Positions 30,563-37,539 of a DNA stretch of 64,000 bases are shown here, piece after piece. Location: NCBI RefSeq assembly GCF_001514115.1, contig NZ_KQ948463.1, forward strand, positions 245,821 to 309,820, read 5' to 3'. Under the pieces are notes generated by a model. It was not told the origin of the DNA, did no database searches, and saw only the letters and a list, made by a program, of their open reading frames with translations. This DNA comes from Streptomyces olivochromogenes. Lineage in GTDB: Bacteria > Actinomycetota > Actinomycetes > Streptomycetales > Streptomycetaceae. How positions within the stretch are numbered: position 1 is the first letter of the stretch; each line of letters opens with the position of its first letter. The position numbers and the translations under genes were made by a program.

Positions 30563-30919
30563 GTGAGCGAAGGCGACGCGGCCGGCCGGCTGGTCCGGCC
30601 GTTCACGCTGACCGGAGGCCGCACCCGGCCGAGCCGCGCCGACTTCACCCTCATCACGTCGGTGACCACGGTGGATCCGCCGCCCGAGGGCGCCACCCGG
30701 CCGCAGCCCGAGCACGCCCGGATCCTGCGGCTGTGCGCGAAGCCCATCGTGGTGGCGGAACTCGCCGCCGAACTCGACCTGCCGGTGAGCGTGGTCGTGA
30801 TCCTGCTCTGCGATCTGCTGGAGGCGGGCCGGATCACCGTCCAGGCTCCGCGTCTCGTCTCCCGTACCCCGGACCTGGACCTGCTGCAGAAAGTGAGGGA
30901 CGGCCTTGGCCGGCTCTGA
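30563..30919 (+). CDS. cvnC: Conservon DUF742 protein CvnC (second conservon)
   Basis: A 118-residue DUF742 protein (GRLVRPFTLTGGR; winged-helix-like VAELAAELDLPVSVVVILL). It starts at a GTG one base after the cvnB stop and overlaps the start of cvnD by 14 bases. Confidence 0.9.
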   Translation: MSEGDAAGRLVRPFTLTGGRTRPSRADFTLITSVTTVDPPPEGATRPQPEHARILRLCAKPIVVAELAAELDLPVSVVVILLCDLLEAGRITVQAPRLVSRTPDLDLLQKVRDGLGRL

Positions 30920-31508
30920 CCCCGCCGTGCGCGGGACTTCGGCACCCGACGCACCCCCCGCTCCCGACGCGGTCAAGATCCTGATCGCCGGAGGGTTCGG
31001 CGTCGGCAAGACGACCATGGTCGGGGCGGTCAGCGAGATCGTCCCGCTGCGCACCGAGGAACCCCTCACCTCCGCCGGTCTGAACGTCGACGACCTCGAC
31101 GGCATCGAGGAGAAACGGGCCACCACCGTGGCCCTGGACTTCGGGCGGATCACCCTCAGCCCCGAACTGGTCCTGTACCTCTTCGGCACCCCGGGCCAGC
31201 AGCGGTTCTGGTTCATGTGGAACGACCTCGCGATCGGCGCCCTGGGCGCCGTGGTCCTCATCGACGTCCGCAGGCCGGAGTCCAGCTTCGCCGCCATCGA
31301 CTTCTTCGAGCGGCGCGGCATCCCCTTCGTCGTCGGCGTCAACGGCTTCCACGGGCAGCACCCGTACACCCCCGAGGAGATCCGCGACGCCCTGGCCCTG
31401 CCGAAACGGACCCCCGTGCTGCTCTGCGACGCCCGTGAGCGCGGGTCGTGCCGGGACGTACTGATCACTCTGATCGACGAGTTGATCGCTTCGTCCAGCC
31501 ACAACTGA
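30906..31508 (+). CDS. cvnD: Conservon nucleotide-binding protein CvnD (second conservon)
   Basis: A 200-residue protein with P-loop GGFGVGKTT and G3-like LFGTPGQ. The G4 position reads VGVNGFHG, so the base-specificity aspartate of NKxD, kept in the first conservon's CvnD, is absent. Nucleotide preference may therefore differ. The start codon is TTG inside the end of cvnC. Confidence 0.92.
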   Translation: MAGSDPAVRGTSAPDAPPAPDAVKILIAGGFGVGKTTMVGAVSEIVPLRTEEPLTSAGLNVDDLDGIEEKRATTVALDFGRITLSPELVLYLFGTPGQQRFWFMWNDLAIGALGAVVLIDVRRPESSFAAIDFFERRGIPFVVGVNGFHGQHPYTPEEIRDALALPKRTPVLLCDARERGSCRDVLITLIDELIASSSHN

Positions 31509-31586
31509 CCCATGGAGAGGGGCTGTTCACCGGTCCTCCTGTGACCCGCCGGGGCCCGGCTGTGCGGAAGCTGTGAGTTCCCTGAT

Positions 31587-31616
31587 TCTCATCCTTCCCT
31601 CAGCGCGGGCTCAGCG
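31587..31616 (+). promoter_or_regulatory. Possible OmpR-type direct repeats upstream of the glycosyltransferase
   Basis: CTCAGCG occurs at 31600-31606 and again at 31610-31616, with a related TCTCATC about 12 bases earlier. Ten- to eleven-base spaced direct repeats are the layout bound by OmpR-class response regulators. No such regulator is encoded nearby, so this is a weak call. Confidence 0.3.
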
Positions 31617-31648
31617 ACGGCCCAGATCCGGCCCGGATCGTCGGGGCC

Positions 31649-32560
31649 ATGAACGAAACGAACGCGGGAGGCGTCCGGCAGCGGTCGGTCGAGATCGTGG
31701 TGCCGGTCCACAACGAGGCACACGTCCTCGGCGACAGCATCGGCCGCCTCCACGCCTACCTCGAAGCCTCTTTCCCGTTCCTGTTCCGGATCACCGTCGC
31801 GGACAACGCGAGCACGGACGCCACGTGGCAGGCGGCGACCGGGCTGACGGCCTATCTTCCGCACGTCCACGCCGTCCACCTGGAGGCCAAGGGCCGGGGC
31901 CGCGCGCTGAAGTACGTGTGGAGCCGGTCCGAGGCGGATGTCGTCGCGTACATGGACGTCGACCTGTCGACCGGACTCGACGGCTTCCTCCCGCTGGTCG
32001 CGCCCCTGCTGTCCGGTCACAGTGACCTGGCCATCGGCAGCCGGCTGCATCGCCAGGCGGCGGTGGTCCGCGGACCGAAGCGCGAGTTCATCTCCCGCTC
32101 CTACAACCTGCTCCTGAAGCTGGGGCTCGCGGCCCGCTTCTCGGACGCGCAGTGCGGCTTCAAGGCGGTACGCACCGAGGTCTTCCGGGCGCTCGCCCCG
32201 CACATCGAGGACAACACCTGGTTCTTCGACACCGAGTTGCTCGTACTGGCCGAGCGCAACCGGCTGCGTATCCACGAGGTGCCGGTGGACTGGGTCGACG
32301 ACCCCGACAGCCGGGTCGACATCGTCGCCACCGCCGTCGACGACCTCTTGGGCATGGGCCGGATGCAACGCCGGATCCTGACCGGCCGCACCCGCGTCGC
32401 ACTACCGCCCCGGGCCGGTACGGGGCACGTGACGGCCGCCACCCACGGGGCCGCCTCCGTGGAGCCCGGCCCCGGTGGGGGCGGAGCTCGCGCGGGCGCC
32501 GAGCGTACGTCGCCCCCCGCGGGAGCCGCCGCCCCGCCCGCCCGGGCGAGAGCGGCGTGA
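31649..32560 (+). CDS. Family 2 glycosyltransferase (dolichyl-phosphate-sugar synthase-like)
   Basis: A 303-residue GT-A-fold enzyme. The nucleotide-sugar site begins VEIVVPVHNEAHVL, and the metal-binding DxD is in YMDVDLST. The class transfers sugar from a nucleotide donor to a polyprenyl phosphate, giving the lipid-linked donor used by GT-C enzymes. A GT39 enzyme lies just downstream, so the pair probably forms a donor-maker/transferase route for envelope or protein glycosylation. The C-terminal 50 residues are Gly/Pro/Ala-rich and outside the fold. No C-terminal membrane helices are seen. Confidence 0.88.
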   Translation: MNETNAGGVRQRSVEIVVPVHNEAHVLGDSIGRLHAYLEASFPFLFRITVADNASTDATWQAATGLTAYLPHVHAVHLEAKGRGRALKYVWSRSEADVVAYMDVDLSTGLDGFLPLVAPLLSGHSDLAIGSRLHRQAAVVRGPKREFISRSYNLLLKLGLAARFSDAQCGFKAVRTEVFRALAPHIEDNTWFFDTELLVLAERNRLRIHEVPVDWVDDPDSRVDIVATAVDDLLGMGRMQRRILTGRTRVALPPRAGTGHVTAATHGAASVEPGPGGGGARAGAERTSPPAGAAAPPARARAA

Positions 32561-32697
32561 GTGGGCCGCGCGGCCGCGGCGTACGAGAGCTGCCGCGCCT
32601 GCCCGTCGCCGCGGTGGGCAGCGCCCTCGTCGGCCTCACGCTCCTGATCACCACGGTCGGCGCCGACCCCGGCGCCACCGCACCCGCTTCGCCCTGA
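32557..32697 (+). CDS. Small predicted membrane protein, coupled to the GT2 gene
   Basis: A GTG start overlaps the GT2 stop (GTGA), giving 46 residues with one hydrophobic helix (LPVAAVGSALVGLTLLITTVGA). The overlap and helix suggest a real micro-protein or the surviving N-terminus of a longer gene. No homologous family is recognised. Confidence 0.4.
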   Translation: MSGPRGRGVRELPRLPVAAVGSALVGLTLLITTVGADPGATAPASP

Positions 32698-32754
32698 TGC
32701 GGCTCCGGGCCTTCCGCCCGCGTCGCACCCCTCTCCCCGCTTGGAGCCCGCGTC

Positions 32755-34857
32755 ATGACGACTCTCGCCCCACCACCCACGTCCTCACCGAGCAGCGGGC
32801 ACCGGGCGGCACCGCCCGCCGACGGCGGCTTCGTCGCCCGGGGCCGAAGGCTCTTCACCGGCCCCGCCGAGGACCCCCGCTGGACGCGCCCCGCGCTGTG
32901 GGCGATCCTGCTCGCGGCGACGGCCCTGTACGCCTGGAACATCACCTCCATCAGCGGCAACAGCTTCTACAACGCGGCCGTCTACAGCGGCACCAAGAGC
33001 TGGAAGGCGTTCTTCTTCGGCGCGCTGGACTCCGGCAGCTTCATCACGGTCGACAAACCGCCGTTCGCCCTGTGGGTGATGGGGCTGTCCGCCCGCGCCT
33101 TCGGCTTCGGCACCTGGCAGTTGGCGCTGCCGATGGTCGCGGTGGGCACCGGCTCCGTGGCCCTGCTCCACCGCATGGTCAAGCGCGACTTCGGCCCGGT
33201 GGCGGCGACCGTCGCCGCGCTGGCACTGGCGCTGACCCCGATCACGGTCGCCATCAACCGGGACACCAACCCGGACCCGATCCTGGTCTTCCTGATGCTG
33301 CTCGGCGCGGCGGGTCTCTTCAAGGCCGTCCGCACCGGCCGACTGATGCCGCTCGTCTGGTCCGCCGTCGCGATCGGCTTCGCGTTCAACACCAAGATGA
33401 TGCAGGCGTACGTCGTCCTGCCGGCCTTCTTCCTGGTCCACCTGTGGGCCGCGCGCGGCTCCCTGGGCCGCCGGATCCGCCACCTCGCCGTCGCCACCGT
33501 GGCCCTGGTCGTCTCCAGCGCCTGGTGGATGGTGGTCGTCGACCTGATCCCCGCCTCCTCCCGCCCCTACATCGGCGGTTCGACCGACAACACGGTCTGG
33601 GACCTGGTCATCGGCTACAACGGCTTCGGCCGTATCTTCGGCGCCGGTTCCTCGGTCGGCTCGGCGGGCAACGGTGCGAGCTTCGGCGGCAGCGCGGGCG
33701 TCCACCGGCTGTTCAACGAGATCATGGGCGGCCAGATCTCCTGGCTCATCCCCTTCGCGACCATCGCCCTGATCGCGGGTCTGATCCTGCGCGGCCGGGC
33801 CCCGCGCACCGACGCCAGGCGTGCGGCGCTCATGCTCTGGGGCGGCTGGTTCGTCCTGCACTACCTGACGTTCGCCCTCGCGGAGGGCACCTTCCACCCG
33901 TACTACGTCACCGCCATGGCCCCCGGCATCGCGGCCCTGGCCGGTGCGGGCGGCGTGACCCTGTACCGGGCGTTCCGTGAGGGCTCGGCGGCGAAGTGGG
34001 GGTGGGTACTCCCGGCCGCCGTCGCGGCCAGTGCGGCCTGGGCGATCGTCCTGCTCCAGCGGGTCTCGGGCTCCGGCACGCTGTACACCGTCGCGGAGAT
34101 CGTCGTCGGCGCCGCGGGCACGGTCGCGGTGCTCGGCCTGCTCGCCGGACGCTTCGCGCGACGCGACCGGCTCATCGGCTTCGCCGCGCTGGCCGCGGTC
34201 GTCGCCCTGCTGGCCGGCCCCGCCGCGTACTCGGTCTCGGCGGCCACCTCCGCCACGAACGGCACCAACCCCACGGCCGGCCCCAGCACCGGTGGCGGCA
34301 TGGGTGGCATGGGCGGGGGTCCGGGCGGCGCGAGCGGTTCGGGTCGTACGAGTGGTACCGGCGGCCGGTCCATGGGCGAGCCCCCGTCGGGCGGCGGCTC
34401 CGCGCCTTCGGGCTCCGGCACCCGGCCGAGCGGTCAGATGGGCGGAGGCGGCACGCAGGTGTCGTCCGCGATGATCACGTACCTGAAGAAGCATCAGGAC
34501 GGGGCCACCTGGCTGCTGGCCGTGGCCACCGACCAGACCGCGTCCTCGATCATCCTGGAGTCCGGGCAGCCCGTCATCTCCATGGGCGGCTGGTCCGGCA
34601 GTGACAACGCCATGACCCTCGCCAAGCTCAAGAGCCTGGTGAAGTCCGGCAAGCTGCACTACATCATCGTCAGCAGCGACGGCGGACAGGGCACGAACTC
34701 CGAGATCGCCACCTGGGTCAAGGCACACGGCACGGCCGTCAAGTCCTCGGCGTACAGCTCCGATTCGTCCTCGCCCACCTCTTCTTCCACATCCACCACG
34801 TCCGCCGCGTCGAGCACCGGCGGCCTGTACCGCCTGGACGCCTCCGACGCCGGCTGA
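32755..34857 (+). CDS. GT39/ArnT-like membrane glycosyltransferase
   Basis: A 700-residue GT-C-type protein with roughly 10-12 transmembrane helices (about 30-490) and the PMT-type first-loop region (VDKPPFALWVMGL, with the catalytic-type aspartate in VDKPP). A long Gly/Ser/Met-rich extracytoplasmic linker follows (about 500-565: GGGMGGMGGGPGG), then a small alpha/beta domain and a Ser/Thr-rich tail. It uses lipid-linked sugar to glycosylate proteins or envelope polymers. The GT2 gene upstream likely supplies its donor. Confidence 0.88.
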   Translation: MTTLAPPPTSSPSSGHRAAPPADGGFVARGRRLFTGPAEDPRWTRPALWAILLAATALYAWNITSISGNSFYNAAVYSGTKSWKAFFFGALDSGSFITVDKPPFALWVMGLSARAFGFGTWQLALPMVAVGTGSVALLHRMVKRDFGPVAATVAALALALTPITVAINRDTNPDPILVFLMLLGAAGLFKAVRTGRLMPLVWSAVAIGFAFNTKMMQAYVVLPAFFLVHLWAARGSLGRRIRHLAVATVALVVSSAWWMVVVDLIPASSRPYIGGSTDNTVWDLVIGYNGFGRIFGAGSSVGSAGNGASFGGSAGVHRLFNEIMGGQISWLIPFATIALIAGLILRGRAPRTDARRAALMLWGGWFVLHYLTFALAEGTFHPYYVTAMAPGIAALAGAGGVTLYRAFREGSAAKWGWVLPAAVAASAAWAIVLLQRVSGSGTLYTVAEIVVGAAGTVAVLGLLAGRFARRDRLIGFAALAAVVALLAGPAAYSVSAATSATNGTNPTAGPSTGGGMGGMGGGPGGASGSGRTSGTGGRSMGEPPSGGGSAPSGSGTRPSGQMGGGGTQVSSAMITYLKKHQDGATWLLAVATDQTASSIILESGQPVISMGGWSGSDNAMTLAKLKSLVKSGKLHYIIVSSDGGQGTNSEIATWVKAHGTAVKSSAYSSDSSSPTSSSTSTTSAASSTGGLYRLDASDAG

Positions 34858-34876
34858 TCCAGCCACCCACCCCGGC

Positions 34877-34918
34877 AGGGGCGGACCACCGGACATCCCC
34901 CACCGGCGGCCCGCCCCT
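34877..34918 (+). terminator. Hairpin terminator after the GT39 gene
   Basis: An interrupted stem (AGGGGCGG at 34877-34884 with CCGCCCCT at 34911-34918, plus inner CC/GG and CCGG/CCGG pairs) lies 20 bases after the stop. A pyrimidine-rich tract containing repeated CCGTT units follows. Confidence 0.6.
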
Positions 34919-35084
34919 CCTTTCCGTTCCGTTCCGTTCTTCTCCGTCGCTCAGTCCCGGGCGAGGGTGGCCCGGGGTCTCGAAGAACCAGCGCTGCGTC
35001 TCCTTCCGACTCAGCCCCTCGGGCCGCGCCGCGAGGTAGGGCCGCGCGTAGACCGGGGTGCCCGGCCCTCCGCGACGGCCGACG

Positions 35085-35490
35085 CGACCGAGGCTGGCGG
35101 TGTGGTCGGGCGACGAACTGGCCGCGATCTCGAAGGACATGCGGGCGGCTCTGGTCCGGAGCGTCGAGGACGCCGTGGCGAACGGCGCCGTGCTCGTGGA
35201 CGTCGACTGGCCCGCCCTCACTCCCCGCCTCGTCGAGGCGCACGTCACGGTGATGGCGTACGAGGCCGCGCGGACGCCGGCCGAGGAGAGCACCCACCCG
35301 GACCGGCTGAGCGCACCGCTGAACGAACTCCTGGCGCACGGCCGCTCCCTCACCATCGGGGACTACGAGCACGCGCGGTCCGTCGCGCGGCGGGAGCGCT
35401 CCGCGGTACTGGCGCTGCTCCGCGACGTGGACGCAAGACCTGTTCTCCCTCGGCCACGTCGTCGAACGGGCCGCGCGGGCGAACGGCTGA
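35085..35490 (+). pseudogene. Amidase-signature-family remnant
   Basis: The frame VWSGDELAAISKDMRAALV through ARSVARRERSAVLALLRDVDA matches the C-terminal half of actinobacterial amidases. The N-terminal half with the Ser-cisSer-Lys triad is missing. Near 35430 the reading shifts by one frame: after the Asp-Val-Asp-Ala codons, the next frame reads DLFSLGHVVERAARANG and stops at 35488-35490, which looks like the true C-terminus. So the gene has lost its front and an internal segment. Upstream DNA on the minus strand (about 34970-35080) vaguely resembles an IS110-type transposase end, a possible cause. Confidence 0.65.
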
Positions 35491-35537
35491 CGGGCGGCGA
35501 CCGCCGATGGGATCCGATGGGATCCGATCAGAACGGC

Positions 35538-36104
35538 TCAGTCCTCGGCGACCGCCGCGAAGGACACCTCCGCCGTGCCGACGGTGCCCCCGCGCCGCCC
35601 GGGTGCGCTCTCCCACGTCCAGTAGAGGTTGGTGTGCGCGATCACCTGCTCCGGCGGCGGCGCTCCGTACGCGCTGAGGTCCTCCGTCGTGTGTGCGTCA
35701 CCGACCAGCATCACGTCGTACCCGCGTACGAAGGCCCCGTGCAGGGTGGCACGGATGCACATGTCGGTCTGGGCGCCCGTGACGACGAGCCGGCCCACCC
35801 CGCGCTCGGCGAGCAGCGCCTCGAGGTCGGTGTCCTCGAAGGAGTCGCCGTAGTTCTTGTGGACGAGGGGCTCGGCATCGCGGCGGACCAGTTCCGGCAC
35901 GTACTGCCAGCTCTCGCTGTCGCGCTTGAGCTGGTCGTCCGAGTGCTGCACCCACACCACCGGCACATCCTCCGCGCGGGCCTTGCCGACCAGGGTGTCG
36001 ATGTTGGCGACCACCTCGTCGCGCCGGTGGGCGCCCGCCACCACCCCGTTCTGGACGTCGATGACGAGCAGCGCGGTGTTCGGCCGATCGGGCAGAGTCG
36101 TCAT
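35538..36104 (-). CDS. Isochorismatase-family cysteine hydrolase
   Basis: A 188-residue cytoplasmic hydrolase. The catalytic set is visible: Asp in LLVIDVQNG, Lys in VHKNYGDSF, Cys in TDMCIRATLHGAF. Such enzymes hydrolyse amides or ethers such as nicotinamide or isochorismate; the substrate is not clear. The ATG at 36104 has GGAGG seven bases upstream, favouring it over a 16-residue extension through the microsatellite. Confidence 0.87.
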   Translation of the reverse strand: MTTLPDRPNTALLVIDVQNGVVAGAHRRDEVVANIDTLVGKARAEDVPVVWVQHSDDQLKRDSESWQYVPELVRRDAEPLVHKNYGDSFEDTDLEALLAERGVGRLVVTGAQTDMCIRATLHGAFVRGYDVMLVGDAHTTEDLSAYGAPPPEQVIAHTNLYWTWESAPGRRGGTVGTAEVSFAAVAED

Positions 36105-36119
36105 GAGGGGCCTCCGTTG

Positions 36120-36150
36120 TCTCGTCCGTCTCGTCCATCTCGTCCGTCTC
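36120..36150. repeat. Nine-base tandem repeat upstream of the cysteine hydrolase gene
   Basis: About 3.4 copies of TCTCGTCCG/A lie just upstream of the hydrolase ribosome site on its transcribed leader side. Slippage could alter leader length. Confidence 0.8.
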
Positions 36151-36383
36151 ACTCGGCAGGTGCGTTCCGAGTGCGCCCCCTCTTTCTACCTTTCGACGGC
36201 GGGAGCGCCAACCGCCCTGCCCCACAGGACGACGAGCCCGGCCGTGTCGCCCAGCCGCTGGTGCCCCTTCCCCTCCCGGACACCGCGCCGTCACACCGGG
36301 CGGGAACGTTCCCACTGTCCCCCTCCGCTCAAGCCTCTTCTTGTGTCCGTCCGCCGCTACCGCGGGCGTGACGTGGAAGGACG

Positions 36384-37397
36384 ATGTGCGCCGTGTCCCC
36401 GCTCCCGCTCGACGATCTCCCCGTAGCGCGCCCCGCCCCCGTCCGGTCCCCCGCCGCCGCACGCCTGACCCGTCTCACCCGTCTGACGCTGACCCTGCTG
36501 CCGCTCCTGGCGATCGGGACGTGGGCGGCGGTCGACTGGCGGGCGGTGAGCGAGGGCGCCGCCCGGCTGGCCGCCGCCGATCCCCGGTGGCTGCTGGCCG
36601 GGGTCTTCTTCACCTGCCTGGGCTGGGTGGCCGCCGCGTGCGTCCGGCAAGGCGCCCTGCCCGAACGGCTGCCGCCCGGGCCGCTGCTCGCCTCGCAGTT
36701 CGCCGCGGGCGCCGCCAACCACATCCTTCCGGCGAGCATCGGCGCCCATGCCGTCACCCTGCGCTTCCTCCAGCGCCGCGGCATACCCCTGGCCCGAGCC
36801 ACCGCCTCGCTCGCCCTGTACTCGCTGGTCAAGCCGCTGGCGAAGACGGTGGTACTCGTCGTCTTCCTCGTGGCCTTCCCGGACGCGCTACGGCTCGGCG
36901 ACCTCACCCCGGACACCTGGACGTTGTTCATGGCCGCCGGGGCCGCGTTGCTCGGTCTCGCCACCGCCGCCCTGTTCCTGACGGTCGTACGCCCGCTGCG
37001 CCGCCCGGCGCTCGGCTTCGTACGCACCGCCCTGACCGAGGCGCGGACCCTGCACACCCGGCCCAGCCGCGTCCTCGCCCTGTGGGGCGGGTCGGCCGTC
37101 ACCCCGGTGCTCCAGGGGAGCGTGATCGCCTCGGTCGGGTTCTCGCTCGGACTGCCGCTGTCCTGGGCCCAGGTGGTCCTCGCGCTGCTGCTCGCCAGTA
37201 CCGCCGTCGGCGCGGTGCCCGCCCCGGGCGGCATCGGCCCGGTCGACGCGGCCATGGTCTTCACCATGGCCGCGTACGGCGCCCCCGTGTCCCTGGCCAC
37301 GGCAACCGTCATCGGCTACCGCGTCCTGACCGTCTGGATACCCCTGCTCCCGGGCGCCCTCGTCCTCTCGGCCCTCGTCCATCGCGAGGTGCTGTGA
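36384..37397 (+). CDS. YbhN/LPG-synthase-type membrane protein (UPF0104)
   Basis: A 337-residue protein with about eight transmembrane helices of the lysylphosphatidylglycerol-synthase transmembrane family. Characteristic segments are ANHILPASIGAHAVTLRFL and AVGAVPAPGGIGPVDAAMV. The soluble aminoacyl-transfer domain of MprF is absent, so it is more likely a lipid flippase-like or accessory protein than a lysyl-PG synthase. ATG with GGAAGG upstream. Confidence 0.85.
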   Translation: MCAVSPLPLDDLPVARPAPVRSPAAARLTRLTRLTLTLLPLLAIGTWAAVDWRAVSEGAARLAAADPRWLLAGVFFTCLGWVAAACVRQGALPERLPPGPLLASQFAAGAANHILPASIGAHAVTLRFLQRRGIPLARATASLALYSLVKPLAKTVVLVVFLVAFPDALRLGDLTPDTWTLFMAAGAALLGLATAALFLTVVRPLRRPALGFVRTALTEARTLHTRPSRVLALWGGSAVTPVLQGSVIASVGFSLGLPLSWAQVVLALLLASTAVGAVPAPGGIGPVDAAMVFTMAAYGAPVSLATATVIGYRVLTVWIPLLPGALVLSALVHREVL

Positions 37398-37539
37398 ACC
37401 TCGGTCCACGCGACCAGGTGCGGCCGCGGTGGGCGGCCGGCACATGAGGAAGAGGCGCGGCGAACTCCTCATACAGCTCGAACGGTTGAGGCGCCCCCAC
37501 CCACTCGGGCGGCGCCTCCACCCGCTGTCGGCAGGCCGC

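Noticed and set aside
34970..35084. IS110-type transposase remnant as a mobile-element feature
   Set aside because: Only about 15 residues resemble the family and no terminal repeats are seen; kept as a hypothesis under the amidase pseudogene.
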